This document shows, in pieces, positions 8,809 to 16,389 of a stretch of 37,512 bases of DNA. The DNA comes from Candidatus Peribacteraceae bacterium. Lineage in GTDB: Bacteria; Patescibacteriota; Gracilibacteria; Peribacterales; Peribacteraceae. The stretch is from assembly GCA_022843885.1 (NCBI GenBank), contig JALHMU010000004.1, forward strand, positions 1 through 37,512, read 5' to 3'. The position numbers were made by a program, and so were the translations under genes. The notes beneath the pieces were generated by a model. The model saw only the letters and a list, made by a program, of their open reading frames with translations. It did not search any database and was not told the origin of the DNA. Each line of letters opens with the position of its first letter. The stretch's first letter is position 1.

Positions 8809-9345
8809 ATGCGCATCCGGCTCCTCCATTGGGGTATCATTGTGTTTTGCGTATGGCACATGTTCAGCGTGCTGATATTCATCATTCCTGATGAAGTCCG
8901 AACAAAACCGATTCGATGGACGATCGACGCAAGCATGCCCTATGTCCGTCCCTATATGTATGTCACCAGTCAGTGGCAAAAATGGAATATTTTCTCTCCA
9001 GATCCGATTCGACGTGTGTCCGCATATGAATTGCAGATCGAACAGAACGGTGTATGGCAGCGACATGCATTATTTCGCGGACAGTCGATGCAGTGGCAGT
9101 TCCGCACGAAGGAATTGAAAATTCTGCGACAACTGGAAGACAGCAAACAGATCGTACCGTTGTATCTTGCGGATTATTGTCGTACAGGCAAAGCGCCTGC
9201 GAATGCACGACTCAAACTGAAAGCAATTTCGTACGTCATTCCGACGAAGAAAGAACTGGAGGAACAAGGAGGCTGGCCAAGCATGAAACGCAACTATTGG
9301 ACGACCGATCTTGGTGAATATACGTGTCCCCCAGCTCATTCATGA
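8809..9345 (+). CDS. Membrane-anchored partner of the HTTM protein
   Basis: A 178-residue protein with one N-terminal membrane segment (LLHWGIIVFCVWHMFSVLIF) and a soluble remainder rich in aromatics (YVTSQWQKWNIFSPDP). It begins five bases after the methyltransferase stop, and its own stop overlaps the next ATG by four bases (ATGA), so it is translationally coupled to the HTTM-DCC gene. Proteins with a similar WNMFSP-like motif commonly sit beside HTTM proteins, from memory. It is probably a subunit or accessory of the same membrane system. No catalytic motif is visible. Confidence 0.8.
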   Translation: MRIRLLHWGIIVFCVWHMFSVLIFIIPDEVRTKPIRWTIDASMPYVRPYMYVTSQWQKWNIFSPDPIRRVSAYELQIEQNGVWQRHALFRGQSMQWQFRTKELKILRQLEDSKQIVPLYLADYCRTGKAPANARLKLKAISYVIPTKKELEEQGGWPSMKRNYWTTDLGEYTCPPAHS

Positions 9346-10664
9346 AACGCGCACTCAATCGTTTTGAACGGTTTTGGTTTGATCCGGTCGGTGTAACCGG
9401 ATTCGGGCTCATGCGTGTCGCATTTGGGCTCTTGGCCTTGGGATCGTTTGTCCCGCAATGGTCACAAATCGAACGTTTTTATGGCGGTTCCGGACTTCTT
9501 CCCATTGATGTAACCAATGATTTTTTACGCAGTGAATTTCGACTGACTGTTTTTAACTACATCGGCGAACCGAACATGGTTTTTGCCGTCTATCTCCTTT
9601 TGATCTTCTGCTTGGTGTGCGTGACGCTGGGTATTTTCACGCGCACGACCATGATCACATCGGCGATCCTCATCTTCTCATTTCATGAACGACAACCCAT
9701 CATCTTAGCCGGTGGCGACACGCTGCTCCGGAATCTTGCCTTCATATTGGCAGTGTCACCGTGTCACCGAAGTTACTCGTTGTGGAACGTGAAACGTCGG
9801 TACAAGGTCTGGAAAGAAAAACAGAAGGAAGCACCTGCGTTGACAATGCCTGCCTGGCCGTATCGATTACTACTGTGGCAAATCATCATGATGTACGTGG
9901 GTTCTGTCTGGACCAAAGCGATAGGAACCATGTGGTGGGACGGATCAGCAGTGGGCATCGCTGTGCATCATGAACATTTCGCCCGTTTCTCACGACCTAT
10001 CGCCAATGCGATCTCCAGCCTCGGTGTCTTTGAAGCAGCATTCGTTCTGGTGAGCCAATCCTTGTGGCCACTCCTACTCCTCATTCCCGTTCTTCATACC
10101 GTTCTCCCCTATTCAAAGCGAATCATACAAACGCGAATCGTGCGACGTGCCGCCGTTGTGTGTGACAGCATGGTCCACATCGGCATTTTGATAACCATGG
10201 AAGTGGGTATTTTTTCTTCAGCGGTCCTTACGGGTCTCATCGGCACGCTGAAAGATGAAGATTTCGTCGCACTGAGACGATTTATCAATCGCTGGTCTCG
10301 GGGAAAAACAGTCGTGTTGTACGACGGACACTGCGGCCTCTGCCTTCGTTCTGTGTTCGTACTCAGAACACTAGATAGCTTGGATCGACTGAAGCCCGTC
10401 GACTTCCATGAAGATACGCTACGGAAAAAAATCGCACCAAAAATAACACTCCAGGCCTTGGATAAAGCACTGCATGTAAAACTTCCGAATGGGACCTTCC
10501 GAATGGGCTTCCGGGCTTTCCGTGCCATCAGCTGGAGCATCCCGTGGTTATGGGTGTTCGCACCGTTTTTGTATCTCCCCGGAGCGGTATTTATAGGCGA
10601 CAGGGTCTATGACCGCATCGCAAAGAGACGAAAGAAATGTCGTCATGGACACTGTCTACGGTAG
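9342..10664 (+). CDS. HTTM membrane protein fused to a C-terminal DCC (DUF393) thiol domain
   Basis: The first 300 or so residues have several membrane segments and HTTM-type features (DPVGVTGFGLMRVAFGLLAL, RFYGGSGLLP, MMYVGSVWTKAIG, WWDG); HTTM is the membrane domain shared with vitamin K-dependent gamma-carboxylases. The last 120 residues are a DCC domain with VLYDGHCGLCLRSV, the DGxCxxC motif of thiol-disulfide oxidoreductase-like proteins. I chose ATG 9342, which overlaps the upstream stop, over the GTG at 9324. It forms an operon with the single-pass protein upstream. HTTM-DCC fusions are known, but their reaction is not; redox chemistry at the membrane is a reasonable inference. Confidence 0.85.
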   Translation: MKRALNRFERFWFDPVGVTGFGLMRVAFGLLALGSFVPQWSQIERFYGGSGLLPIDVTNDFLRSEFRLTVFNYIGEPNMVFAVYLLLIFCLVCVTLGIFTRTTMITSAILIFSFHERQPIILAGGDTLLRNLAFILAVSPCHRSYSLWNVKRRYKVWKEKQKEAPALTMPAWPYRLLLWQIIMMYVGSVWTKAIGTMWWDGSAVGIAVHHEHFARFSRPIANAISSLGVFEAAFVLVSQSLWPLLLLIPVLHTVLPYSKRIIQTRIVRRAAVVCDSMVHIGILITMEVGIFSSAVLTGLIGTLKDEDFVALRRFINRWSRGKTVVLYDGHCGLCLRSVFVLRTLDSLDRLKPVDFHEDTLRKKIAPKITLQALDKALHVKLPNGTFRMGFRAFRAISWSIPWLWVFAPFLYLPGAVFIGDRVYDRIAKRRKKCRHGHCLR

Positions 10665-10689
10665 CGCTGTTTTAGAGCCCTAAACACGC

Positions 10690-10695
10690 TATACT
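10690..10695 (+). promoter_or_regulatory. -10 box TATACT, six bases before ATG 10702
   Basis: TATACT is followed by GCATGC and then the start codon, which predicts transcription beginning at the A of ATG. No good -35 is visible. Part of the leaderless pattern described in the findings. Confidence 0.6.
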
Positions 10696-10701
10696 GCATG
10701 C

Positions 10702-11028
10702 ATGGATCTGACGAATGTTTCCAGCAACATGCAATTTATCGGCCAAGTGTATAACTTGGAGATTCTTGCGATGCTCATCCCTTTTTTGATGGCACTCCTT
10801 TTGTGGGAACTCGTATGGAAAGGATTTGCATTGTGGCGCGCTGCACGCCTGGGCATGACACCATGGTTCATCACGATGCTCGTGGTCAACTCCGTCGGCA
10901 TTCTGCCGATTACATTTCTACTGATGACACGAAAGAAGTACCGCGATTTCCAGCGAAAATCAGACCATGAAGAAATCGTCGCAATCGCCGAAGAAGTTAT
11001 GGAAAGTCATGTTACGCACCACGAATGA
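10702..11028 (+). CDS. Small two-TM membrane protein, DUF5652-like
   Basis: A 108-residue protein with two membrane segments (about 20-40 and 55-75) and a charged C-terminal tail. The stretch LVWKGFALWRAARLGMTPWF followed by ITMLVVNSVGILPI matches my memory of the small CPR family DUF5652. Its stop overlaps the trhO ATG by four bases, so the two are translationally coupled. Function unknown. The start is fixed by a TATACT box exactly six bases upstream. Confidence 0.8.
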   Translation: MDLTNVSSNMQFIGQVYNLEILAMLIPFLMALLLWELVWKGFALWRAARLGMTPWFITMLVVNSVGILPITFLLMTRKKYRDFQRKSDHEEIVAIAEEVMESHVTHHE

Positions 11029-11894
11029 AGGTTCTCTTGTACTACAAATACGTGGCACTTCCCGATGCGGAAGCCGAGAAACTGGCCCACCGCGAATTGT
11101 GCGAGCGTCTAAATCTGAAAGGTCGCATCATTCTCAGTCAGGAAGGAATCAATGGAACGTGTGCCGGAATGCCTGCAGATATCGTCGCATACAAAGCGTA
11201 TATGAACGCACATCCACAGTTTGCAGGGATCCATTTCAAAGAGTCAGAAAGTGTCGATCAGCCCTTTCCAAAGCTCTCCATCAAGGTTCGCGCTGAACTC
11301 GTCACACTGCGTCATGACGTCGACGTGAAAAATGCTGCACCGTACATTACGCCGGAAGAATTGCATGCGTCTCTTGAACGTGGTGATGCATTGATTCTGG
11401 TTGATATGCGTAACGAGTACGAAGCGAAGATCGGACGCTTCAAGAATGCGGTGATTGTTCCGACTCGCTACTTCCGTGAGCTACCGACGCAGGTGCAGAA
11501 CCTGCTCCCCTACAAAGATATGCCCGTTGTGACGTATTGCACCGGCGGCATCCGTTGTGAGAAAGCGAGCGCACTATTGCACGAACACGGATTCACGAAT
11601 GTACGACAGCTGGAAGGAGGCATCGTGACCTATGCCGAAAAATATCCGAATGGATTCTTCGAGGGCACGTGCTTCGTGTTCGATGATCGCATGGATCTGC
11701 GATATCAGACCGAGAAAAAGATTCTCAGTCAGTGCACACATTGTGTCGAGCCATGTGATCGATACATCGACTGTGCGGATGTGACCTGCAATGCACTATT
11801 TTTGTCGTGTGAAAGCTGTGAACGCGCGACTGCAGCACATTGTCCGACGTGTCAGGCGCTGCGTGCCAGACGATCGGAGTTACAGCCAGCTTGA
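11025..11894 (+). CDS. trhO: tRNA uridine(34) hydroxylase, rhodanese family
   Basis: TrhO (YceA) hydroxylates uridine 34 of certain tRNAs in an oxygen-dependent way. The N-terminal acylphosphatase-like domain (about 1-95) carries KGRIILSQEGINGTCAG. The rhodanese domain (about 110-215) has LVDMRNEYEAKIGRFKNAV and the active-site loop YCTGGIRCEKAS. A C-terminal Cys-rich segment (CTHCVEPCDRYIDC, then CESC and CPTC) is also usual for this family. Length 289 fits. It is coupled to the small membrane protein upstream, and its last 43 bp overlap the antisense zinc-ribbon gene. With queA it makes two wobble-base 34 enzymes in the window. Confidence 0.93.
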   Translation: MKVLLYYKYVALPDAEAEKLAHRELCERLNLKGRIILSQEGINGTCAGMPADIVAYKAYMNAHPQFAGIHFKESESVDQPFPKLSIKVRAELVTLRHDVDVKNAAPYITPEELHASLERGDALILVDMRNEYEAKIGRFKNAVIVPTRYFRELPTQVQNLLPYKDMPVVTYCTGGIRCEKASALLHEHGFTNVRQLEGGIVTYAEKYPNGFFEGTCFVFDDRMDLRYQTEKKILSQCTHCVEPCDRYIDCADVTCNALFLSCESCERATAAHCPTCQALRARRSELQPA

Positions 11895-12031
11895 GTCCCG
11901 CCATCGCAACAGGTTTCCGCTAATTGACCGCATTGTGTGCAGAAGTATTTGAGTTTTTTCATCGTAAGTGTGCCACCACAACACATGCAGTGGTTTTGCA
12001 CTTTTGCCTCAAGGTCAGCAGCTGCCAACAT
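11852..12031 (-). CDS. 59-aa zinc-ribbon protein, antisense to the trhO 3' end
   Basis: The minus strand encodes MLAAADLEAKVQNHCMCCGG, then TLTMKKLKYFCTQCGQLAET and CCDGG: two CxxC pairs about 14 residues apart and a Cys-Cys doublet, the pattern of very small bacterial zinc-ribbon proteins. TGA stop at 11852-11854. A TACAGT box lies exactly six bases before the ATG, as for other leaderless genes here. The ordered cysteine spacing is unlikely by chance. It overlaps trhO by 43 bp and is divergent from the CNNM gene, with the two -10 boxes only six bases apart. Function unknown; probably nucleic-acid or protein binding. Confidence 0.75.
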   Translation of the reverse strand: MLAAADLEAKVQNHCMCCGGTLTMKKLKYFCTQCGQLAETCCDGGTQAGCNSDRLARSA

Positions 12032-12037
12032 GGAAAA

Positions 12038-12055
12038 ACTGTAGCATGTTATGAT
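12038..12055. promoter_or_regulatory. Back-to-back divergent -10 boxes
   Basis: TACAGT on the minus strand (12038-12043) serves the zinc-ribbon gene with a six-base gap to ATG. TATGAT on the plus strand (12050-12055) lies 11 bases before the CNNM ATG at 12067. The two promoters overlap, so transcription of the two genes is probably mutually exclusive or co-regulated. Confidence 0.5.
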
Positions 12056-12066
12056 CCACGCAATCT

Positions 12067-13056
12067 ATGTTTCAACTTTTTCTCCTGACTATCGGCTTTA
12101 TCACACTTTCGGGTGTGCTGGCCATGATCGATGCCGCGATTTTGAGTGTGACACCGGGCGAGGTGGAAGAATTGATCGGCCAAAAGAAAATCGGCGCTCG
12201 TGCACTCAAGCGACTCGTGCGACATATGACCCGTGCAATCAGTGTGATCGTCGTGCTCACGAACATTACGAATATTTTAGGGCCGATCTTGGTTGGCCAG
12301 AAGACTGTGCAGCTGTTCGGCAGCACGGCAATCGGCATTATTACAGCGCTTCTGACGCTGCTTACGATCATCTTCTCGGAAATCATCCCTAAGGCGATCG
12401 GCAGCCATTACGCCCCAACTATCGGACGTTTTGTCGCCCCGTTCCTGAACGCAATGATCATTATCTTGTTCCCATTCGTATGGCTCCTTGAACGTGCGGT
12501 GCGATTGTTTAAATCCGGAAAGCGTCGTGTCGGGACGGAGGAACAAATTCGTGCGCTCGCGAACATTGGCGGCAAAGCAGGGCACATCGATATCGACGAG
12601 AAAGAACTGATTCACCGCGCCTTCATCCTCAATGACAAACGCGTCCGTGAAATCATGACCCCGCGTGATCGCATCATTGTCGTGCCGGATAAAGCGACCG
12701 TACGTGAAGCGGCGCAATTCGTGTTTGATCATTCGTATTCACGCTACCCCGTCTTTAAGGAATCATTGGATGATATTCACGGCTTCATTTTAAGTCGTGA
12801 TGTGTTGGCCTCGCTTGCCAACGGTCATGATAGTGAGCCGATCACAGCGCTGATTCGACCGATTGCCAGCGTCGCTGCGTCCCGACGATCGGATGATCTG
12901 CTGAATATTCTCCGCAAGAAGCAGGCGCAAATCGCACTCGTAAAAGATGAGGAGAAAACTGCAGGCATTGTCACCTTGGAAGATGTGCTGGAGGAACTTG
13001 TCGGTGATATCGAAGACGAGGGCGACGTCGCAACGCGATCATCACCCTCGGTCTAA
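12067..13056 (+). CDS. CNNM/CBS-domain transporter (HlyC/CorC family), lacking the C-terminal CorC domain
   Basis: A DUF21/CNNM membrane domain (about 1-150, with TLLTIIFSEIIPKAIGSHYA) is followed by a CBS pair (about 190-315) introduced by REIMTPRDRIIVVP, the usual hinge of this family, and including SRYPVFKESLDDIHGFI. These proteins are linked to magnesium or cobalt transport. At 329 residues it ends right after the second CBS (EELVGDIEDEGD), so the C-terminal CorC_HlyC domain is missing; such short forms exist. The neighbour on the right is convergent, ending 15 bases away. Confidence 0.9.
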   Translation: MFQLFLLTIGFITLSGVLAMIDAAILSVTPGEVEELIGQKKIGARALKRLVRHMTRAISVIVVLTNITNILGPILVGQKTVQLFGSTAIGIITALLTLLTIIFSEIIPKAIGSHYAPTIGRFVAPFLNAMIIILFPFVWLLERAVRLFKSGKRRVGTEEQIRALANIGGKAGHIDIDEKELIHRAFILNDKRVREIMTPRDRIIVVPDKATVREAAQFVFDHSYSRYPVFKESLDDIHGFILSRDVLASLANGHDSEPITALIRPIASVAASRRSDDLLNILRKKQAQIALVKDEEKTAGIVTLEDVLEELVGDIEDEGDVATRSSPSV

Positions 13057-13071
13057 GAATATTTTCGATGA

Positions 13072-14619
13072 TTATTCTCCGCGTGGAGCTGGAGCAACAG
13101 CCGTATCAGCTGCATCTACTCCTGCTGCTGGCGTTTCCATCATGAGCGGAATCGGCATGCCACCGCGGCGTTCCTTGAACGTATCAAGGACTTCCTGTGC
13201 GAGTGGAACCGTGACGTAGTTACCGTAGTAGTACGAACCTTCTGGCTTCACGACCGTGAAGATCATGGCTGGAACGTAGAGTTCCTGATTCGTATTTTTC
13301 TCGTAGCTGTAGTAGCGGACGAAGCCGATCGTTGGGTTCTCAAGTTTCACCTGTTCGATTTTCACTTCAGCATCCTCCGTATAGAAACCGTCCGGCATTT
13401 TGCCGAAGTCCTTGAGATAATCCGTAATGACTTGTGCGCTTGCGACTGCTGCGTAGTCAGACTTGCGGTACTGCTCGTTCTGGAGACCCCAGACATCGCT
13501 GACGCGCTTCTGACGGTTGTTCACAGAGATCGAGACACCGGCAACCGTTCCACCTTCGTCGTAGACCTTCTGGCCTTCGATCATGATCGGGAAGATCACG
13601 GTGACTGCGTCTGGAACGTAGATGTCGACTGGGCGAGCGGAACGCATCAGATCCATGCGCCACATGTCTTGCACTTCAGGCTCACCGAAACGTGAGAGAT
13701 CGATGCCGTAATCGTTTGCGAACTGCTTGGCGATGGAAATCGCTTCTTCATCCGGGAGAACGTCTTCAGGCTTCAAGCGATACTGAGCCCAGCATGCTTC
13801 GGTCTGACAATCATTTTCTGGATGTGGCCACTTCTCCCAGTTCTGGTTGATGGAGAGGGTGCCTTCTTTAAGCATGAGGTTAATCATGTACCCGAACTGT
13901 GTGTTCTGGCTGAAAGAAATGGAATCAACACTCGCACCGCCGAATTTATTCAAGTCCATAAGACCGACGTTGAAATTCTTCGAGAGCGTTGCAAGGCTAA
14001 CATTATTCATACTCTTCTGACGTTCAAACACGGAGACCGTGCCTTCAGGCAATGCTGGAAGTTCGCCATCGAAAATGAATTCATAATTCGTAAAACTTGG
14101 TGGGTAGATGTCTGGAGCAATCAACTTGCTGTCCGTTGCTACAGGAGCAACCGGATTGGAAACACCACCGCCACCGCCCATGCCCATTTCGGCACTGCCG
14201 CCACCGGCTTGTGTACGTGCATTGGACTGGATCGCTGCGACATTAAAAGCGTTTGGTGCAGCCTCTTCTACGGAGTACGTGAAGAGTGGTGTGCCAGGTG
14301 CGTCTGGGATCGCGGATTGGTTCATGACGACCACTGCGGTCGGCACGGCAATCACTGCAGTCACAACGGCGCCGGCAATTGCGTAGGTAAAGTTATTCAT
14401 AGTGAGGAAGGAAAAGAATGAAGGAGAGGGGAAAGAAGTGAGAGTTGTGGCGCGGATGTTCAAGCGCTTGCGGAGCTCTTCGACGAAGTGTTCATCCGGA
14501 AGGCGTGCTGGATCATTGGCCAGGAGATATTCGATGAGGGGACGTAGATCTTTTTCGTGATTGCGGAGATCTGGATCGATCTCGTAGAGCTCGCGTAGTA
14601 TCGCCTGAATGTTTTTCAT
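13072..14619 (-). CDS. Membrane-anchored probable anti-sigma factor with large extracytoplasmic domain
   Basis: 515 residues. Residues 1-72 are cytoplasmic and charged (ILRELYEIDPDLRNHEKDLR), residues about 77-98 form one membrane segment (YAIAGAVVTAVIAVPTAVVV), then come a Gly-rich linker (about 137-152) and a large outside domain. The gene overlaps the ECF sigma gene by four bases (ATGA), the standard arrangement for a sigma factor and its membrane anti-sigma. Function is inferred from that position and topology; I see no named anti-sigma motif. An internal ATG at 14400 (MNNFTYAIAG) follows a long pyrimidine-rich stretch encoding SFPSPSFFSF, which looks like the leaders of other genes here; a second, shorter product starting in front of the membrane segment is possible. 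Confidence 0.8.
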   Translation of the reverse strand: MKNIQAILRELYEIDPDLRNHEKDLRPLIEYLLANDPARLPDEHFVEELRKRLNIRATTLTSFPSPSFFSFLTMNNFTYAIAGAVVTAVIAVPTAVVVMNQSAIPDAPGTPLFTYSVEEAAPNAFNVAAIQSNARTQAGGGSAEMGMGGGGGVSNPVAPVATDSKLIAPDIYPPSFTNYEFIFDGELPALPEGTVSVFERQKSMNNVSLATLSKNFNVGLMDLNKFGGASVDSISFSQNTQFGYMINLMLKEGTLSINQNWEKWPHPENDCQTEACWAQYRLKPEDVLPDEEAISIAKQFANDYGIDLSRFGEPEVQDMWRMDLMRSARPVDIYVPDAVTVIFPIMIEGQKVYDEGGTVAGVSISVNNRQKRVSDVWGLQNEQYRKSDYAAVASAQVITDYLKDFGKMPDGFYTEDAEVKIEQVKLENPTIGFVRYYSYEKNTNQELYVPAMIFTVVKPEGSYYYGNYVTVPLAQEVLDTFKERRGGMPIPLMMETPAAGVDAADTAVAPAPRGE

Positions 14620-15185
14620 AGCTTAGGGGGCGAAAGAAGTAAGAGCAGGAAGACAGTGAGAGGAACAGTGAGTTTTAATTCGGCCATCGTGCGGGAATAA
14701 ATGACTTTGCAGTTACTTTCGGTCTTTCCGACGATGTCGGAGATTTCCTTGTAACTGAGCCCGTCCCACAAGCGCATCAGGATGATGTCGCGTTTCAAGG
14801 GATCCAGATCTTGAATTGCGGACGAGAGCTTTTCGTAAGTGATTCGATCATCGACTTTTTCATCCACACGTTCGGTCGATGACAAATCCCAGACGTCGTC
14901 GATGTTTTTCACGTCACGGCGCGAGCGGTAGTGGTCTGTGATCGTATTCCGCGCAATGCGATACAACCATGCCGCAAACGCACCTTTCCGTGGCGAGTAG
15001 GTGTTGATCTTCTCAAGCGCCTTCATGAAGGTAACGCTCGTCAGATCTTCAGCCGTGCCTCGCGACATCGTGCGACGGTAAATGAAACCGTAAATAGGCT
15101 TCACATACTCGCGATATAAAGGATCAAAATTCGTAAGGTCTCCGGCTTGGCAAGCGGCGACGAGTGCGGATTCATCGACTGACAT
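14616..15185 (-). CDS. ECF-type RNA polymerase sigma factor
   Basis: 189 residues. Region 2 (about 20-95) carries YGFIYRRTMSRGTAEDLTSV and FAAWLYRIARNTITDHYRSR, the helix that recognises the -10. Region 4 (about 125-172) carries LDPLKRDIILMRLWDGLSYK and the recognition helix near KTESNCKVIYSRTMAEL. Unusually, region 4 is followed at once by a hydrophobic tail, LTVPLTVFLLLLLSPPKL, that could sit on or in the membrane. The stop overlaps the start of the anti-sigma gene. A GGAAC element upstream suggests self-activation. Confidence 0.93.
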   Translation of the reverse strand: MSVDESALVAACQAGDLTNFDPLYREYVKPIYGFIYRRTMSRGTAEDLTSVTFMKALEKINTYSPRKGAFAAWLYRIARNTITDHYRSRRDVKNIDDVWDLSSTERVDEKVDDRITYEKLSSAIQDLDPLKRDIILMRLWDGLSYKEISDIVGKTESNCKVIYSRTMAELKLTVPLTVFLLLLLSPPKL

Positions 15186-15193
15186 GAAAGTGG

Positions 15194-15220
15194 AGGATAC
15201 AAATACAGATCACGTGTTCC
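15194..15220 (-). promoter_or_regulatory. Candidate ECF-type promoter of the sigma gene: GGAAC-16-TATCCT
   Basis: On the minus strand GGAAC (15216-15220), the core of most ECF -35 elements, is 16 bases from TATCCT (15194-15199), which ends eight bases before the sigma ATG. This would fit autoregulation. It is a short motif and may be chance. Confidence 0.4.
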
Positions 15221-15274
15221 TGCATAGAGTACTACGGCACGGCCCGTGAAACGTAACAGATTTTTTTGTTCGGA

Positions 15275-15304
15275 TTGACTTCTGGCGGCAAAAACGTCTC
15301 TACT
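15275..15304 (+). promoter_or_regulatory. queA promoter: TTGACT-18-TCTACT
   Basis: TTGACT (15275-15280) and TCTACT (15299-15304) are 18 bases apart, and the -10 is followed by exactly six bases and the ATG at 15311. This predicts a leaderless queA mRNA and rules out the longer TTG start at 15266, which would lie upstream of the promoter. Confidence 0.65.
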
Positions 15305-15310
15305 ACGGCT

Positions 15311-16345
15311 ATGCCGACCTTTAAAGAAATACTGGCTGCGTACGATTATTCCTTCCCAAAGGAGCACATTGCAGAAAGCCCCGCGAGCCCCAGGGATAGC
15401 GCGAAATTACTCGTGTATGACCGCAAAAAGAAGAAGGTTCAAACCGCCATCTTTAAAGATATTCTCGATTTCCTGCCAAAGAATGCTGTTTTGGTTGTGA
15501 ATCGAACGAAAGTGATTCCGGCGAATTTGCATCTCACGAAAGCAACGGGTGGCAAAGTATCGGCATTGATCCTCAACCAAGAAAAGGGACTCGAAGTGAT
15601 GGCGAATAAGAAACTGACAATCGGTGAAACCCTCACGCTCACAAAGAAACATCGCTTTACCGTGACGAAGTCGAATGGCAAGAGTTGGCTGCTCAAACCT
15701 GATTTTCCTGCGAAAGATCTGCATGCGGTGATCGAAAACTACGGATCGACGCCACTGCCACCGTATCTCAAACACTCCCCGCTCTCGGAAGCCAAACGCA
15801 AACGTGAATACCAAACCGTGTTTGCAAAAGACGAAGGTTCGATCGCGGCACCAACTGCTTCACTGCATTTTACAAAACCGCTCCTGAAGAAATTGCAGAA
15901 GAATGGCATCAAGATCGTGGAAGTAACACTGCATGTGCACCTTGGAACATTCGCACCGCTGACAGAAGAACAATGGAAGCAACAAAAGCTTCATAGTGAG
16001 TATTTTGAGATAAGTGAAGCATCGCAAAAAGCCCTGAATGAAGCCAAAAAGCAGAAGCGATCGGTCGTTGCCGTCGGGACGACTGTTGTGCGCACACTTG
16101 AATCTGCAAGCGACGCAAAAGGAAAGATCCAAAAGCGTTTTGGCGACACGAAATTATTTCTCACGGAAAAAAGTACGATCAAAGTCGTCGATGGGCTCAT
16201 CACAAACTTCCATGTACCGAGATCATCACTCTTGATGCTTGTGTCCGCATTTGTGGGGCGAAAAAAGCTTATGGAGCTGTATACGTTTGCGATGAAGAAG
16301 AATTTTCGCTTCTTCTCCTTCGGCGATGCGATGCTGATCATCTAA
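15311..16345 (+). CDS. queA: S-adenosylmethionine:tRNA ribosyltransferase-isomerase
   Basis: QueA transfers the ribosyl part of SAM to 7-aminomethyl-7-deazaguanine in tRNA, giving epoxyqueuosine at position 34. Family motifs run through its 344 residues: FPKEHIAESPASPRDSAKLL, VLVVNRTKVIPANL, PLPPYLK, YQTVFAKDEGSIAAPTASLH, THVVRTLES-like TTVVRTLES, LITNFHVPRSSLLMLVSAF and the final RFFSFGDAMLI. The start is set by the promoter immediately upstream. No other queuosine gene is in the window, so the precursor may be salvaged or made elsewhere. The next gene starts 44 bases downstream. Confidence 0.96.
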   Translation: MPTFKEILAAYDYSFPKEHIAESPASPRDSAKLLVYDRKKKKVQTAIFKDILDFLPKNAVLVVNRTKVIPANLHLTKATGGKVSALILNQEKGLEVMANKKLTIGETLTLTKKHRFTVTKSNGKSWLLKPDFPAKDLHAVIENYGSTPLPPYLKHSPLSEAKRKREYQTVFAKDEGSIAAPTASLHFTKPLLKKLQKNGIKIVEVTLHVHLGTFAPLTEEQWKQQKLHSEYFEISEASQKALNEAKKQKRSVVAVGTTVVRTLESASDAKGKIQKRFGDTKLFLTEKSTIKVVDGLITNFHVPRSSLLMLVSAFVGRKKLMELYTFAMKKNFRFFSFGDAMLII

Positions 16346-16389
16346 GCGTGTCATTGCATCGATCATAAACGTCTTCTACTGTGGGCATC

